Source: JAAZGD01 sp034003765
GTDB lineage: Bacteria; Bacillota; Clostridia; Peptostreptococcales; Anaerovoracaceae
Assembly (NCBI GenBank): GCA_034003765.1
Contig: JAVEXZ010000013.1
Coordinates: forward strand, 1 to 58,529
Reading direction: 5' to 3'
DNA: 58,529 bases
Below the pieces are notes generated by a model. It saw only the letters and a program-made list of their open reading frames with translations. It made no database searches and was not told the DNA's origin. A program made the translations under genes and the position numbers. Every line of letters begins with the position of its first letter. Positions within the stretch are counted from its first letter, which is position 1. Positions 18,781-27,387 of this stretch are shown here, piece by piece.

Positions 18781-19698
18781 ATGCCCGGAAAAAGAATAAC
18801 AAGCCACAAAGAAAGGTTGCAATCCTACGCACTTATGGTTTTATTGGTTTGCCTTTGGGGTTATGAGTACGTGGCAGCTAAATATGCCCTAGAACTTTTA
18901 GCCCCCATGACCCTAGTATTTTTTAAATATCTTGTAGGACTTTTTTGTCTGTTAGGCCTTAAGTTGCTAATAGATGGTAAAAAATTTATTAAGAGACGAG
19001 ACATCCCAGTGTTAATTGGATGTGCGCTTTTTGGAGAATTACTCTACTTTTGGAGTGAGTACTCTGCTATGTCATATATGCCGGTTTCATTGATAACCAT
19101 AGTCTTGTCATTTGTACCTGCCCTTTCTGTACTTATTGAGAGGCTAGTATATAAAAGCCAGGTCAACTGGAAAATATATCTTGGTATTTTCGGTACCATT
19201 GTGGGTATTGTATTAGTTGTTGGATCTGATTTCTCTATACTTTTCCAGGGAAGAATTGTTGGGTATTTATTTGCTTTTTTTGCTGTTTTTTCTTGGAATA
19301 TGTATAATTTCCTTACAAGATACTTAACGGATGGTTATACTGTTCTAACCCTAACTGTAAACCAGACTATCTGTGCCATGTTGTTGTGCGCCCCCCTTGC
19401 TCTTGGCAATATTCCACCCCTGGCAGACTTTACACTCCCAGTGGTTGGTGGCATACTGTATTTGGGCATCGTCAGTGCTGCAATAGGGTTTTTTATATAT
19501 GTTAAAGCTCTAGGTGTATTAGGCCCTACATCCACCGCCTTATTTTCAAACTTTTTACCCATAACCGCTACTTTAAGCGGATGGATTTTTCTGGGTGAAA
19601 CCATTGGACCTTTGCAAATTTTAGGAGGAGTTATTGTTATAGGAGCAGGTTGTTATGTTCTTAGAGAAAAGGGAAAACTCGAGGAGTTAATGCTATGA
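18781..19698 (+). CDS. EamA/DMT-superfamily transporter
   Basis: A 305-residue permease with about ten predicted helices and two EamA repeats (the second begins near residue 155 with YLFAFFAVFSWNMYNF). The C-terminal half keeps the typical GPTSTALFSNFLPITATLSGWIFLGE stretch, the signature of drug/metabolite exporters. It starts 3 nt after uvrA and overlaps the next gene pncB by 4 nt (ATGA). The coupling to pncB makes a pyridine or vitamin substrate thinkable, but that is inference from position only. Confidence 0.9.
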   Translation: MPGKRITSHKERLQSYALMVLLVCLWGYEYVAAKYALELLAPMTLVFFKYLVGLFCLLGLKLLIDGKKFIKRRDIPVLIGCALFGELLYFWSEYSAMSYMPVSLITIVLSFVPALSVLIERLVYKSQVNWKIYLGIFGTIVGIVLVVGSDFSILFQGRIVGYLFAFFAVFSWNMYNFLTRYLTDGYTVLTLTVNQTICAMLLCAPLALGNIPPLADFTLPVVGGILYLGIVSAAIGFFIYVKALGVLGPTSTALFSNFLPITATLSGWIFLGETIGPLQILGGVIVIGAGCYVLREKGKLEELML

Positions 19699-21125
19699 AA
19701 AATACGAATTTTACAATGCTTACGGATTTTTACGAATTAACTATGGCTAACGGATATTTTGAAGCAGGGATGACAGAAGATATAGCTTATTTTGATATGT
19801 TTTTTAGAAAAATCCCTGATGGTGGTGGGTTTGCCATTATGGCTGGAGTAGAACAGCTTGTAGATTATATGAATGACTTGCGTTTCACTGAGGATGATCT
19901 AGACTTTTTGAGGAAAAAAGGAATTTTTGATGAACGTTTCCTAGACTATCTCAGGCACTTTGAATTTAAGTGTGATGTATGGTCTGTACCTGAAGGGACT
20001 CCTATATTTCCAGATGAACCTATAGTTACTGTAAGAGGGCCGGTTATACAGGCACAATTTGTAGAAACCATGGTACTTCTTTTAATAAACCACCAAAGCC
20101 TTATTGCTACCAAAGCCAATCGTATTGTAAGGGCCGCTGAAGGTAGGGGGGTAATGGAATTCGGAACTAGAAGAGCCCATGGAACTGCTGCAGCTATTTA
20201 TGGGGCGAGGGCCGCTTATATTGGTGGTTGCCTGGGAACAGCATGTACTGTATCTGAGAGAGACCATGGCATTCTTGCCCTAGGGACAATGGCTCATAGT
20301 TGGGTACAAATGTACCCCAGTGAGTATGATGCATTCAAAAAATATGCAGAGATTTACCCTGAAAATTGCGTCTTTCTTGTGGATACCTACAATGTGTTAT
20401 CCTCGGGAGTGCCTAATGCCATAAAGGTGTTTAAGGAAATGAAACCCAAAAAGATGGCAGTAAGAATAGACAGTGGTGACATATCATACCTAACCAAGAG
20501 GACTCGTCAAATGCTTGATGAAGCAGGCCTTCAGGCCTGTACCATTGTTGTATCCAACTCCCTAGATGAATATATTATCCAAGATGTTCTAATGCAAGGG
20601 GCATGTGTTGACACCTTTGGGGTTGGAGAAAGACTAATTACTGCTAAATCAGACCCTGTATTTGGGGGGGTATATAAATTGTCAGCGGTGGAGAAAGATG
20701 GGAAGATGATTCCCAAAATGAAGATCTCAGAAAATGTGGAGAAAATAACCAATCCTGGATTTAAAACTCTTTATCGATTGTACAGTAAAACCACCAACCT
20801 ATGTTTAGCAGACCTCATTGTTTTAGATGGGGAAGAACCACCTATGGGTGAGCCTTTTGAAATCTTTGACCCAAAGGCTCCCTGGAAGCGTCAAACACTA
20901 ACAGATTATTATGCAAAAAATCTAAGAGTCCCCCTCTTTGTTAAGGGTAAATGCGTTTATGATTTCCCAGCAATCGATGATATAAGGGATTATTGTAAAG
21001 AGCAAGTGGCCGCTTTATGGACAGAGATGTTACGTTTTGAACGTCCTCAACTATACTATGTGGATTTATCCGAAAAATTATTTAAGCTAAAGAATGAATT
21101 AATCGAGATGCATTCGGAAGTGTGA
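19695..21125 (+). CDS. pncB: Nicotinate phosphoribosyltransferase
   Basis: Converts nicotinate and PRPP to nicotinate mononucleotide in the NAD salvage (Preiss-Handler) pathway. The 476-residue protein belongs to the long Gram-positive form. Marks are the N-terminal TDFYELTMANGYF block, the FGTRRAHG segment carrying the active-site histidine, and the phosphate-binding VRIDSGDISYLTKRTRQMLD region. It is translationally coupled to the DMT permease upstream. The uvrB-uvrA-DMT-pncB order with tiny gaps implies a single transcript. Confidence 0.95.
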   Translation: MKNTNFTMLTDFYELTMANGYFEAGMTEDIAYFDMFFRKIPDGGGFAIMAGVEQLVDYMNDLRFTEDDLDFLRKKGIFDERFLDYLRHFEFKCDVWSVPEGTPIFPDEPIVTVRGPVIQAQFVETMVLLLINHQSLIATKANRIVRAAEGRGVMEFGTRRAHGTAAAIYGARAAYIGGCLGTACTVSERDHGILALGTMAHSWVQMYPSEYDAFKKYAEIYPENCVFLVDTYNVLSSGVPNAIKVFKEMKPKKMAVRIDSGDISYLTKRTRQMLDEAGLQACTIVVSNSLDEYIIQDVLMQGACVDTFGVGERLITAKSDPVFGGVYKLSAVEKDGKMIPKMKISENVEKITNPGFKTLYRLYSKTTNLCLADLIVLDGEEPPMGEPFEIFDPKAPWKRQTLTDYYAKNLRVPLFVKGKCVYDFPAIDDIRDYCKEQVAALWTEMLRFERPQLYYVDLSEKLFKLKNELIEMHSEV

Positions 21126-21131
21126 TAATAA

Positions 21132-21209
21132 ATGACTAATGAAAATCCGGATGGAGACCTTGTACTAAATTCATTGATGAAATCCAAGCAAGAGAAGGCA
21201 GTCCACTAA
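21132..21209 (+). CDS. Possible 25-residue small ORF after pncB
   Basis: ATG 21132 opens 25 codons (MTNENPDGDLVLNSLMKSKQ...) 6 nt after pncB. It has no ribosome binding site, so only re-initiation could translate it. No family is recognised. Confidence 0.2.
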   Translation: MTNENPDGDLVLNSLMKSKQEKAVH

Positions 21210-21250
21210 GACGTGGATGATTAATTAATATTTACACCAGAGGTTATCCT

Positions 21251-22630
21251 GTGACGAAAAACCAGCGGGCTATTTTGTGGGTGGCCATGGCCACCTCATT
21301 TGCTACAACATTTATAGGTAGTGCTTTAAACCTTTCCATTCCTTCTATAGGAATGGAATTTGATGTAAGCGTAAGTTTGCTGGGATGGGTTGTTACAAGC
21401 TACATTCTTACAGTGGCAGCCTTTTCAGTGCCCTTTGGCAGATTGGCAGATGAAATAGGGCGCAAGAAGATCTTTATCCCTGGGGTCTTCCTATTTGGCC
21501 TAAGTTCACTTGTTTTAGTGGTATCTCCAAGCATGGGATTTTTAATTGGGGTAAGGTTTCTTCAGGGAATTTCTGGAGCCATGATATATAGTACAAACAC
21601 TCCCTTTTTGATTGGGGCTTTTTTACCTTCTCAAAGAGGCCGTGTCATAGGCTTAAATATTGCTGCCACATATCTTGGCCTTTCTTTGGGCCCTGTGCTA
21701 GGGGGCTTTATGAATTACCAAATAGGCTGGCGTTCTATTTTCCTGATTCCATTTGCATTTGCAGTATTTTCCCTTAGCCTGGGCTGGAAAGCCTTGCCTG
21801 CTGACAAAAAACTTGAGTGGTCCCAGGAAAACCCAAAAGACCAATGGGATATAGTAGGGAACATCCTATACATTATTACAATTCTCCTTGCCATATATGG
21901 CTTTACCATGCTTTCTAGTTCCCCTAACTCACCATATTTTCTCCTGGTGGGACTTGTGGTTTTCATCGTCTTTGTTGGTTGGGAAAGAAGGGTAAAAAAC
22001 CCCTTGATAAAGGTTGACTTGTTTACAAAAAATAGGGGGTTTGCTTTTTCAAATATTGCAGCCTTGCTAAATTACGGTGCTACATTTGCAGTTGGTTACC
22101 TGATAGCAATCTATCTCCAAGTTATAATGGGCTACTCATCTCAAACTGCCGGATTTATTATGATTACCCAGCCTGCCATTATGATGATTGTTGCACCTTT
22201 GGCAGGACGCCTTTCCGATAGATTTTCTTCATATAAGCTATCTTCTATTGGCATGGGCTTATGCGCTTTAGGAATAACTATTTTTGCTAGGGTTACAGTG
22301 GACTCCTCTTTGACTTGGATTATCACTGGGCTTTTAGTGACAGGCCTAGGTTTTGGGTTTTTCTCATCTCCAAATACCAATGCTATTATGGGGAGTGTAG
22401 CCCAAGAAGATCATGGGGTTGCGTCTTCTATATTAACCACCATGCGATCTGTTGGTCATAGCTCAAGCATGGCCTTAGTTACTGTGGTTATGGGGATATA
22501 TATGGGGGATTTGCCTTTGTCCCAGGCAGACCCCCAGACACTAGTCCAAGCCATTCATGTAGTTTTTTTAATAGGTATATTTACTTGCTTACTGGGGATC
22601 TTCTTTTCCCTTGCACGAAAAAAAGAATAG
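21251..22630 (+). CDS. MFS multidrug transporter, DHA2 (14-helix) family
   Basis: A 459-residue permease with about 14 hydrophobic segments, in line with EmrB/QacA-type proton-coupled drug exporters. The motif between helices 2 and 3, GRLADEIGRKK, and the helix-5 antiporter motif (GLNIAATYLGLSLGPVLGG) are intact. The GTG start at 21251 is preceded by AGAGGT. The gene probably belongs to the end of the uvr-pnc strand but lies 125 nt away and may have its own promoter. The substrate is unknown. Confidence 0.92.
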   Translation: MTKNQRAILWVAMATSFATTFIGSALNLSIPSIGMEFDVSVSLLGWVVTSYILTVAAFSVPFGRLADEIGRKKIFIPGVFLFGLSSLVLVVSPSMGFLIGVRFLQGISGAMIYSTNTPFLIGAFLPSQRGRVIGLNIAATYLGLSLGPVLGGFMNYQIGWRSIFLIPFAFAVFSLSLGWKALPADKKLEWSQENPKDQWDIVGNILYIITILLAIYGFTMLSSSPNSPYFLLVGLVVFIVFVGWERRVKNPLIKVDLFTKNRGFAFSNIAALLNYGATFAVGYLIAIYLQVIMGYSSQTAGFIMITQPAIMMIVAPLAGRLSDRFSSYKLSSIGMGLCALGITIFARVTVDSSLTWIITGLLVTGLGFGFFSSPNTNAIMGSVAQEDHGVASSILTTMRSVGHSSSMALVTVVMGIYMGDLPLSQADPQTLVQAIHVVFLIGIFTCLLGIFFSLARKKE

Positions 22631-22659
22631 ACCTAGAGGACTTGCCTCAGAGGTCTATT
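22626..22659 (+). terminator. Hairpin covering the MFS stop codon
   Basis: AATAGACCT and AGGTCTATT form a perfect 9-bp stem that includes the stop codon. No T run follows, so termination is uncertain; it could protect the 3' end. Confidence 0.5.
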
Positions 22660-22677
22660 CGGTAAATCATCTGTTCA

Positions 22678-22899
22678 AATATCTTGCTCAAACATTGAGC
22701 TTATGCAATAAATAAGCCTGAATATCCCAGTTACATATTGAGCATATCTACTAACTAATTCTAAATATCCTAATCACATATTGAGCTTCTACAATAAAGA
22801 AGTCGAAACAGTCCAATCAAATATTGTGCTTATGTACTTACGAAGTCTAAATATCGTCCTATCTTTGGTCAGATGCCTAAACTAAGTCCAAATATAATC
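22678..22899. repeat. Degenerate tandem repeat, about five to six units of ~43 nt
   Basis: Units begin with (T/A)AAATATC or AATATCC and hold a core CACATATTGAGCTT; starts are seen near 22678, 22721, 22764, 22806, 22849 and 22890. Copies drift from left to right and the last merges into the stop codon of the aldolase gene. The repeat lies between the convergent MFS and aldolase genes. Confidence 0.75.
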
Positions 22900-23829
22900 C
22901 TATCTCTGCCCTGATGCGTTCAATACATTCTTAATTTTGTGTTGAACCATTTTTTGTATTGCATCTCTTGCTGGGCCCAAGTATTTTCTTGGGTCGAAAT
23001 CCTGAGGATTTTCATTCAAATATCTTCGTATCTCTGCAGTCATTGCCAAACGCAAGTCTGTATCTATATTAACCTTACAAACACCGTGTTTGGCTGCTTC
23101 CCTTATCATTTCTTCTGGAACTCCCTGGGCCCCTGGTATTTCTCCCCCATACTTGTTGCAAAGATCCACAAACTCAGGAAGAACCGTGGATGCCCCATGT
23201 AAAACAAGGGGAGTATTAGGAATAAGAGAATGAATGGTCTTAAGTCTTTCAAAATCCAGATATGGCTTACCCTTAAACTTATAGGCTCCATGGCTAGTTC
23301 CAATAGCTATAGCCAAGCTATCAACTCCAGTTCTTTCTACGAATTCTTTGGCTTCCTGTGGATCCGTAAATTTAGCAGCAGCATCGGAAACATTGATATC
23401 ATCCTCTATGCCAGCCAATTTCCCCAGTTCTGCTTCCACGTGAACCCCGTGGGCGTGAGCATAATCAACAACCTGTTTGGTCAAAGCAATGTTATCTTCG
23501 AAGGAGTGTTTGCTGCCGTCGATCATAACAGAAGTAAATCCATCATCCACACACTTTTTGCAAATATCGAAATCTTCTCCGTGGTCTAAATGAAGGACTA
23601 TATCTAGGCCAGTGTCCAATATAGCTGCCTCAACAAGTTTGACCAAGTAGGCTGGCCGAGCATACTTTCTTGCCCCTGCGGAAACCTGCAAAATCAGTGG
23701 AGCATTTTCCTCTTTTGCGGCATCTACTATACCTTGAATGATTTCCATGTTGTTTACATTAAAAGCCCCTACTGCATAATCGTGCTTCAGTGCTTTTGCA
23801 AACATTTCCTTAGATGTAACCAGAGCCAT
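22900..23829 (-). CDS. fba: Class II fructose-1,6-bisphosphate aldolase
   Basis: The zinc-dependent glycolytic aldolase that cleaves fructose-1,6-bisphosphate into two triose phosphates. The 309-residue protein shows the zinc ligands in VLHLDHGEDF, the EAELG segment, the GTSHGAYK loop that binds the cation and phosphate, and LVLHGAST with its glycine-rich phosphate grip, plus KVNIDTDLR. AAAGGAGG precedes ATG 23829. Tagatose- or ketose-bisphosphate aldolases share these motifs, but the length and C terminus favour Fba. Confidence 0.94.
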   Translation of the reverse strand: MALVTSKEMFAKALKHDYAVGAFNVNNMEIIQGIVDAAKEENAPLILQVSAGARKYARPAYLVKLVEAAILDTGLDIVLHLDHGEDFDICKKCVDDGFTSVMIDGSKHSFEDNIALTKQVVDYAHAHGVHVEAELGKLAGIEDDINVSDAAAKFTDPQEAKEFVERTGVDSLAIAIGTSHGAYKFKGKPYLDFERLKTIHSLIPNTPLVLHGASTVLPEFVDLCNKYGGEIPGAQGVPEEMIREAAKHGVCKVNIDTDLRLAMTAEIRRYLNENPQDFDPRKYLGPARDAIQKMVQHKIKNVLNASGQR

Positions 23830-23880
23830 GACGGACCTCCTTTGAATGTTTAGTGTTTTAGCTTATTTGTAGAAACAAGA

Positions 23881-23901
23881 AAACCTCTATGTTAGAGGTT
23901 T
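23881..23901 (-). terminator. Terminator between the LysM-like gene and fba
   Basis: AAACCTCTA and TAGAGGTTT pair perfectly around 3 nt; on the minus strand TTTTCTTGTTT follows. The stop codon of the upstream minus-strand gene lies inside the stem. Confidence 0.75.
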
Positions 23902-24343
23902 AGAGTCCTGGTGTAATGATTATTTGCATAACTTCTTCTGGGGTTGAATTAGAGGGCATAATAAAATTCCCTGCTTTAATTGTAGTGGCTAAGCCCATAT
24001 CAGTTGCTAGTTGGACAAAAGCATCTACACTAGGGAATAGGCCTACACTAACGAACTTTTGGCCCATTTCTTGTAGCGTTTCTCCAGGGTTAATGTAAAC
24101 AGCATACATTACTACTTCTTCTGCTGGTTCATCTTCTTCTTCAGGATCCACAACTATAACATCGGGCTTATCTGATAGCCCTTCTTGTTGCTGAGCATTG
24201 GCAATTAGGTTGGAAGGATAGTCCATGATTACATCAATTCTATTCCAAATAACAAGGCTTGCTACTAGTAAAATAGCTAGCACAATTACCACGTCATTTT
24301 TGTTGTAAAGTAAATCTTTCAATTTTTTTATCATAATATTCAA
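23900..24343 (-). CDS. Membrane-anchored protein resembling the N-terminal part of MltG (YceG-like)
   Basis: A 147-residue protein with one N-terminal helix (about residues 16-34), an acidic linker (VDPEEEDEPAEE) and a C-terminal globular region whose YINPGETLQEMGQKF...VDAFVQLATDMG...IKAGNFIMP...EEVMQIII pattern recalls the LysM-like subdomain of the lytic transglycosylase MltG. The catalytic transglycosylase domain is missing, so it probably binds peptidoglycan or a partner rather than cuts. The start is either TTG 24343 (GGA-type site 8 nt before) or ATG 24334. It is upstream of fba but separated by a terminator. Confidence 0.65.
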   Translation of the reverse strand: MNIMIKKLKDLLYNKNDVVIVLAILLVASLVIWNRIDVIMDYPSNLIANAQQQEGLSDKPDVIVVDPEEEDEPAEEVVMYAVYINPGETLQEMGQKFVSVGLFPSVDAFVQLATDMGLATTIKAGNFIMPSNSTPEEVMQIIITPGL

Positions 24344-24604
24344 GCTCTCTTTCCTTCTTTAATATACCATAGCTTTGACGGCTATTCAACGGATTTTGTT
24401 GCTCTTATATTCTGGGTTTTTTCTCTTATTTTCTATATTGTAAAGATTTGTCTAGACTCTTACTGGAATATTACTCCGTTTATTAAAGAGATATAGGGGG
24501 GTTCTTAATTGAAAAAAAGAAAAGGCGAAAAGCCCCAACAACTTGTAAGACGAGACGAGGCTTTTACCCACTGATACAACTTGTAAGCTGTAATACTAAT
24601 GAAA

Positions 24605-24633
24605 TTGTTTTAACCCCCTCAATGATGTATAAT
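24605..24633 (+). promoter_or_regulatory. Promoter that would give a leaderless rluA-type mRNA
   Basis: TTGTTT (24605-24610), 17 nt, TATAAT (24628-24633). Only 7 nt separate the -10 box from the ATG at 24641, where transcription would be expected to begin. Confidence 0.65.
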
Positions 24634-24640
24634 AACGGGT

Positions 24641-25627
24641 ATGGAAAACATACAAATAACAAAAAACGAAGAAAATCAACGGTTAGACCGATTTCTAAGG
24701 AAATACTTGAAGAATGCTTCTTTAAGTTATATTTACAAAGCTATTAGAAAAGACGTAAAAGTAAATGGTAAGCGGGTCAAAGAAGACCAGATCCTTTATG
24801 AAGGGGATGAAATATCCCTATATATGGATGCAGATGAGATCGAAGGCTTTCAAAAGAAAAAGAACAGGCCCCAAGGGAAAAGACAATTTAGAATTGCATA
24901 TGAGGATGATAATGTTCTAGTAGTAGAAAAACCTTTTGGACTTTTAACCCACGGAGACATTACAGAAAAAAAGAATACCCTTGCCAATCAGGTCTTGGGA
25001 TACCTAATAGAAGAAGGCAAATATTCTCCTAGAACTGAGAGGACCTTTGTTCCCTCTCCTGTAAATAGGTTGGATAGAAACACTACGGGCCTAGTGATTT
25101 TTGGAAAGAATGCCTCAAGCTTGGTGGCTTTAAATAAGATGATTCGTGAAAGAACCTCGATAAAAAAGTACTATTGGACAATTGTTGCAGGAGAAATGCT
25201 TGAGCCATTAATCCTTCGTGACTTTATGGAAAAGGACCATGCTACAAATACTGTTACAGTAAAATCCAATAAAGAGGATTTGGATAAGGGTAAAGTTATG
25301 GAAACCATAGCAAGACCATTAGCAGTTAATAGGGGCTATAGCTTGGTAGAGGTGGAATTAATTACGGGAAGGACCCATCAAATTAGAGCACATTTGGCTA
25401 AAGAAGGTTTCCCGGTTATAGGAGATCCCAAGTATGGCAGACCATCTGTTAACAAAGTAATGTGGGACAAGTTCCAGTTAGGCACACAACTCTTACACGC
25501 TGCTCGCCTGGAATTCACTGATGGTCAAGGGCCTTTAGCTGGTATGAAAGGCACAAAAATTTTGTCACAGCTACCGCCAGACTTTGACTTGATCAAAAGA
25601 AAATTGTTTGAAGGAGATAATTCATGA
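24641..25627 (+). CDS. RluA-family pseudouridine synthase with S4 domain
   Basis: Isomerises uridines in rRNA, most likely RluC/RluD-type positions of 23S rRNA. The 328-residue protein begins with an S4 RNA-binding domain (residues 1-65, NQRLDRFLRKYL...IYKAIRKDVKVNGKRV) and continues with the catalytic domain holding the active aspartate in PVNRLDRNTTGLVIF and the GRTHQIRAHLA motif. The N terminus is complete from ATG 24641, yet no Shine-Dalgarno site exists before it and a strong promoter abuts it. It overlaps the next gene by 4 nt. Confidence 0.93.
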   Translation: MENIQITKNEENQRLDRFLRKYLKNASLSYIYKAIRKDVKVNGKRVKEDQILYEGDEISLYMDADEIEGFQKKKNRPQGKRQFRIAYEDDNVLVVEKPFGLLTHGDITEKKNTLANQVLGYLIEEGKYSPRTERTFVPSPVNRLDRNTTGLVIFGKNASSLVALNKMIRERTSIKKYYWTIVAGEMLEPLILRDFMEKDHATNTVTVKSNKEDLDKGKVMETIARPLAVNRGYSLVEVELITGRTHQIRAHLAKEGFPVIGDPKYGRPSVNKVMWDKFQLGTQLLHAARLEFTDGQGPLAGMKGTKILSQLPPDFDLIKRKLFEGDNS

Positions 25628-26154
25628 CTAAGAGAAGGCAAGATACAAATTACAAGAACCGCCATAGACCTTATCTAATAGCAATGGCCCTAGCCTTTGT
25701 GCTGACCATGTTAGTGGCTCCTGAAATGGTTGAAGGAGATGGAATGAACCCTGGGCTTATAGATGGGCAAACCCTAGTATTAATGAAGGAGAGCTATTCC
25801 AGTAAAAGAGGTTCACCAGAACGAGGGCAGGTTATTGTTCTTGATAAATTAGCAACAAAAGAGTATAGAGAGGGCACTGACTATAAAAATGACAATCTTG
25901 TGGGAAGAGTTGCTGCAATTCCAGGAGAAACAGTTCGAGACGAAGAACTATTAGGGAACTACCCAGGACCTGTTACTCTTACAGACAACCAGATTTGGCT
26001 TGTTCAAGACAATTGGCCTCTGGAATTAGATGAAGAAGAATATTTGGGTCAGTACTTAGACTCCAGAGTTATGGGACCTGTTGAACTAACAGATATACGG
26101 GGAAAAGCAAAATGGATTGTGTGGCCAATATCAAATCTTGGAGGAATAAAATAA
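25624..26154 (+). CDS. Catalytically inactive signal peptidase I paralogue
   Basis: A 176-residue S26-family fold with one N-terminal helix (about residues 17-33). The nucleophile box reads EGDGMNPGL with glycine (G40) where active enzymes have serine, and the general-base box reads VGRVAAIPGE with G94 where the catalytic lysine belongs; the GDNR box is QDNW. It is therefore unlikely to cleave. It overlaps the pseudouridine synthase gene and is followed without gap by an active paralogue, a layout like staphylococcal spsA-spsB. It may regulate or assist that enzyme. Confidence 0.85.
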   Translation: MTKRRQDTNYKNRHRPYLIAMALAFVLTMLVAPEMVEGDGMNPGLIDGQTLVLMKESYSSKRGSPERGQVIVLDKLATKEYREGTDYKNDNLVGRVAAIPGETVRDEELLGNYPGPVTLTDNQIWLVQDNWPLELDEEEYLGQYLDSRVMGPVELTDIRGKAKWIVWPISNLGGIK

Positions 26155-26667
26155 GTGAAATCATTTTTAAAAGACCTAATCATAGCCGTTTTTATAGCAG
26201 TGGTAATTATTCAATTTATAAAGCCTACAATTATTAAGGAGAGTTCAATGCAACCCACCTTATATGAAAACGATTATATCTTCTTAAGTAAACAAGCCTA
26301 TAATTTGTTTGGAGACCCAGAATACGGGGACATTATAGTTTTCCATTCTGACATTGAAAGCGAGAATGGTAAAAAGAAGGATTTGATTAAGAGGATTATA
26401 GGTCTTCCTGGAGATGTAATCTCAGTAACAGATGGGGTGGTTTTTCGAAATGATGAAGTCCTAAAGGAAAGTTATACTATGGAGGATTACACAACAGGCC
26501 AGGTTATGGAATATGAAGTCCCTGATGGAATGATGTTTGTTATGGGAGATAACCGAAGGGTTAGCCTAGATTCTAGAAGTGAAGACATTGGTGCAGTATC
26601 CATGGATGATATTATGGGTAAAGCCGTTTGGAAGGTTTATCCTTTTAAGGATTTTGGAAAAATATAG
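26155..26667 (+). CDS. lepB: Signal peptidase I, active
   Basis: Removes signal peptides from exported proteins at the outer face of the membrane. The 170-residue protein has one N-terminal helix (about 7-23), the nucleophile S31 in ESSMQPTL, the general base K79 in IKRIIGLPGD, and the MGDNRRVSLDSR box (130-141). The start is GTG 26155, directly after the stop of the inactive paralogue and preceded by GGAGGAATAA. The two genes are surely co-translated. Confidence 0.95.
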   Translation: MKSFLKDLIIAVFIAVVIIQFIKPTIIKESSMQPTLYENDYIFLSKQAYNLFGDPEYGDIIVFHSDIESENGKKKDLIKRIIGLPGDVISVTDGVVFRNDEVLKESYTMEDYTTGQVMEYEVPDGMMFVMGDNRRVSLDSRSEDIGAVSMDDIMGKAVWKVYPFKDFGKI

Positions 26668-26695
26668 GTTTGTAGCCACTCGGAAATAAAGGATT

Positions 26696-27157
26696 ATGAA
26701 AAAACAAAGAAATATAGCTACCAACAAAAAAGCAAGGCATGAGTATTTTATAGATGAAACCTATGAGGCGGGTATCGTTCTTACAGGCACTGAAATAAAA
26801 TCCATACGTCTTGGCAAAGTGAATATAAAGGAGAGCTTCGCCCGGATAGACAATGGAGAGCTTTTTATTTATGGTATGCATATTAGCCCTTTTGAACAAG
26901 GAAACCGCTACAACGTGGATCCAATTAGGCCAAGAAAGTTACTCCTTCATAAGCAGGAAATTAGAAAGCTCTTAGGGGTAACAACCCAAAAGGGTCTAAC
27001 CCTTGTACCTTTGAATATATATATAAACACTGCAGGCAAGGCAAAGGTAGAAATTGGGGTTGCAAGGGGTAAAAAGCTTTATGATAAAAGGGAGGATATG
27101 TCCAAAAAAGATGCTGAAAGAAAGATGGAACAAGCCGTAAAGAAGTGGGCAAAATAA
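26696..27157 (+). CDS. smpB: SsrA-binding protein SmpB
   Basis: Binds tmRNA and brings it to stalled ribosomes for trans-translation. The 153-residue protein shows the conserved blocks NKKARHEYFI, TGTEIKSIR, NIKESFARI, HISPFEQGN, LLLHKQEI and a basic C-terminal tail ending RKMEQAVKKWAK. The ssrA gene lies 230 nt downstream on the same strand, the usual clostridial arrangement. Confidence 0.97.
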   Translation: MKKQRNIATNKKARHEYFIDETYEAGIVLTGTEIKSIRLGKVNIKESFARIDNGELFIYGMHISPFEQGNRYNVDPIRPRKLLLHKQEIRKLLGVTTQKGLTLVPLNIYINTAGKAKVEIGVARGKKLYDKREDMSKKDAERKMEQAVKKWAK

Positions 27158-27160
27158 AAA

Positions 27161-27174
27161 TTAGGCAAGCCTAA
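27161..27174 (+). other. Short palindrome after smpB
   Basis: TTAGGCAAGCCTAA is a perfect palindrome followed by AAAAAAG. It is too short to call a terminator with certainty. Confidence 0.35.
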
Positions 27175-27349
27175 AAAAGAGTCAAAAAGGGGTTAATGTA
27201 AGAGTAGTAGCAAAAATTATTAGGAGCCCGCAAATCCAAAACTCAATATATAATGTAACCCAAAAGTAGACCCCGACAACATTAGCATCACACAAAATCT
27301 AAAATCTATTGTAATGAAATAGTAATGAATAAAAATGGTCAATATGGTG

Positions 27350-27355
27350 TATAAT
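27350..27355 (+). promoter_or_regulatory. -10 box upstream of tmRNA
   Basis: TATAAT, 32 nt before the mature 5' end, would give a pre-tmRNA leader of about 26 nt for RNase P to remove. The -35 region (near 27327) is weak. Confidence 0.5.
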
Positions 27356-27387
27356 ATAAGTGGTGATACCACCGATGCAACTCTTAT

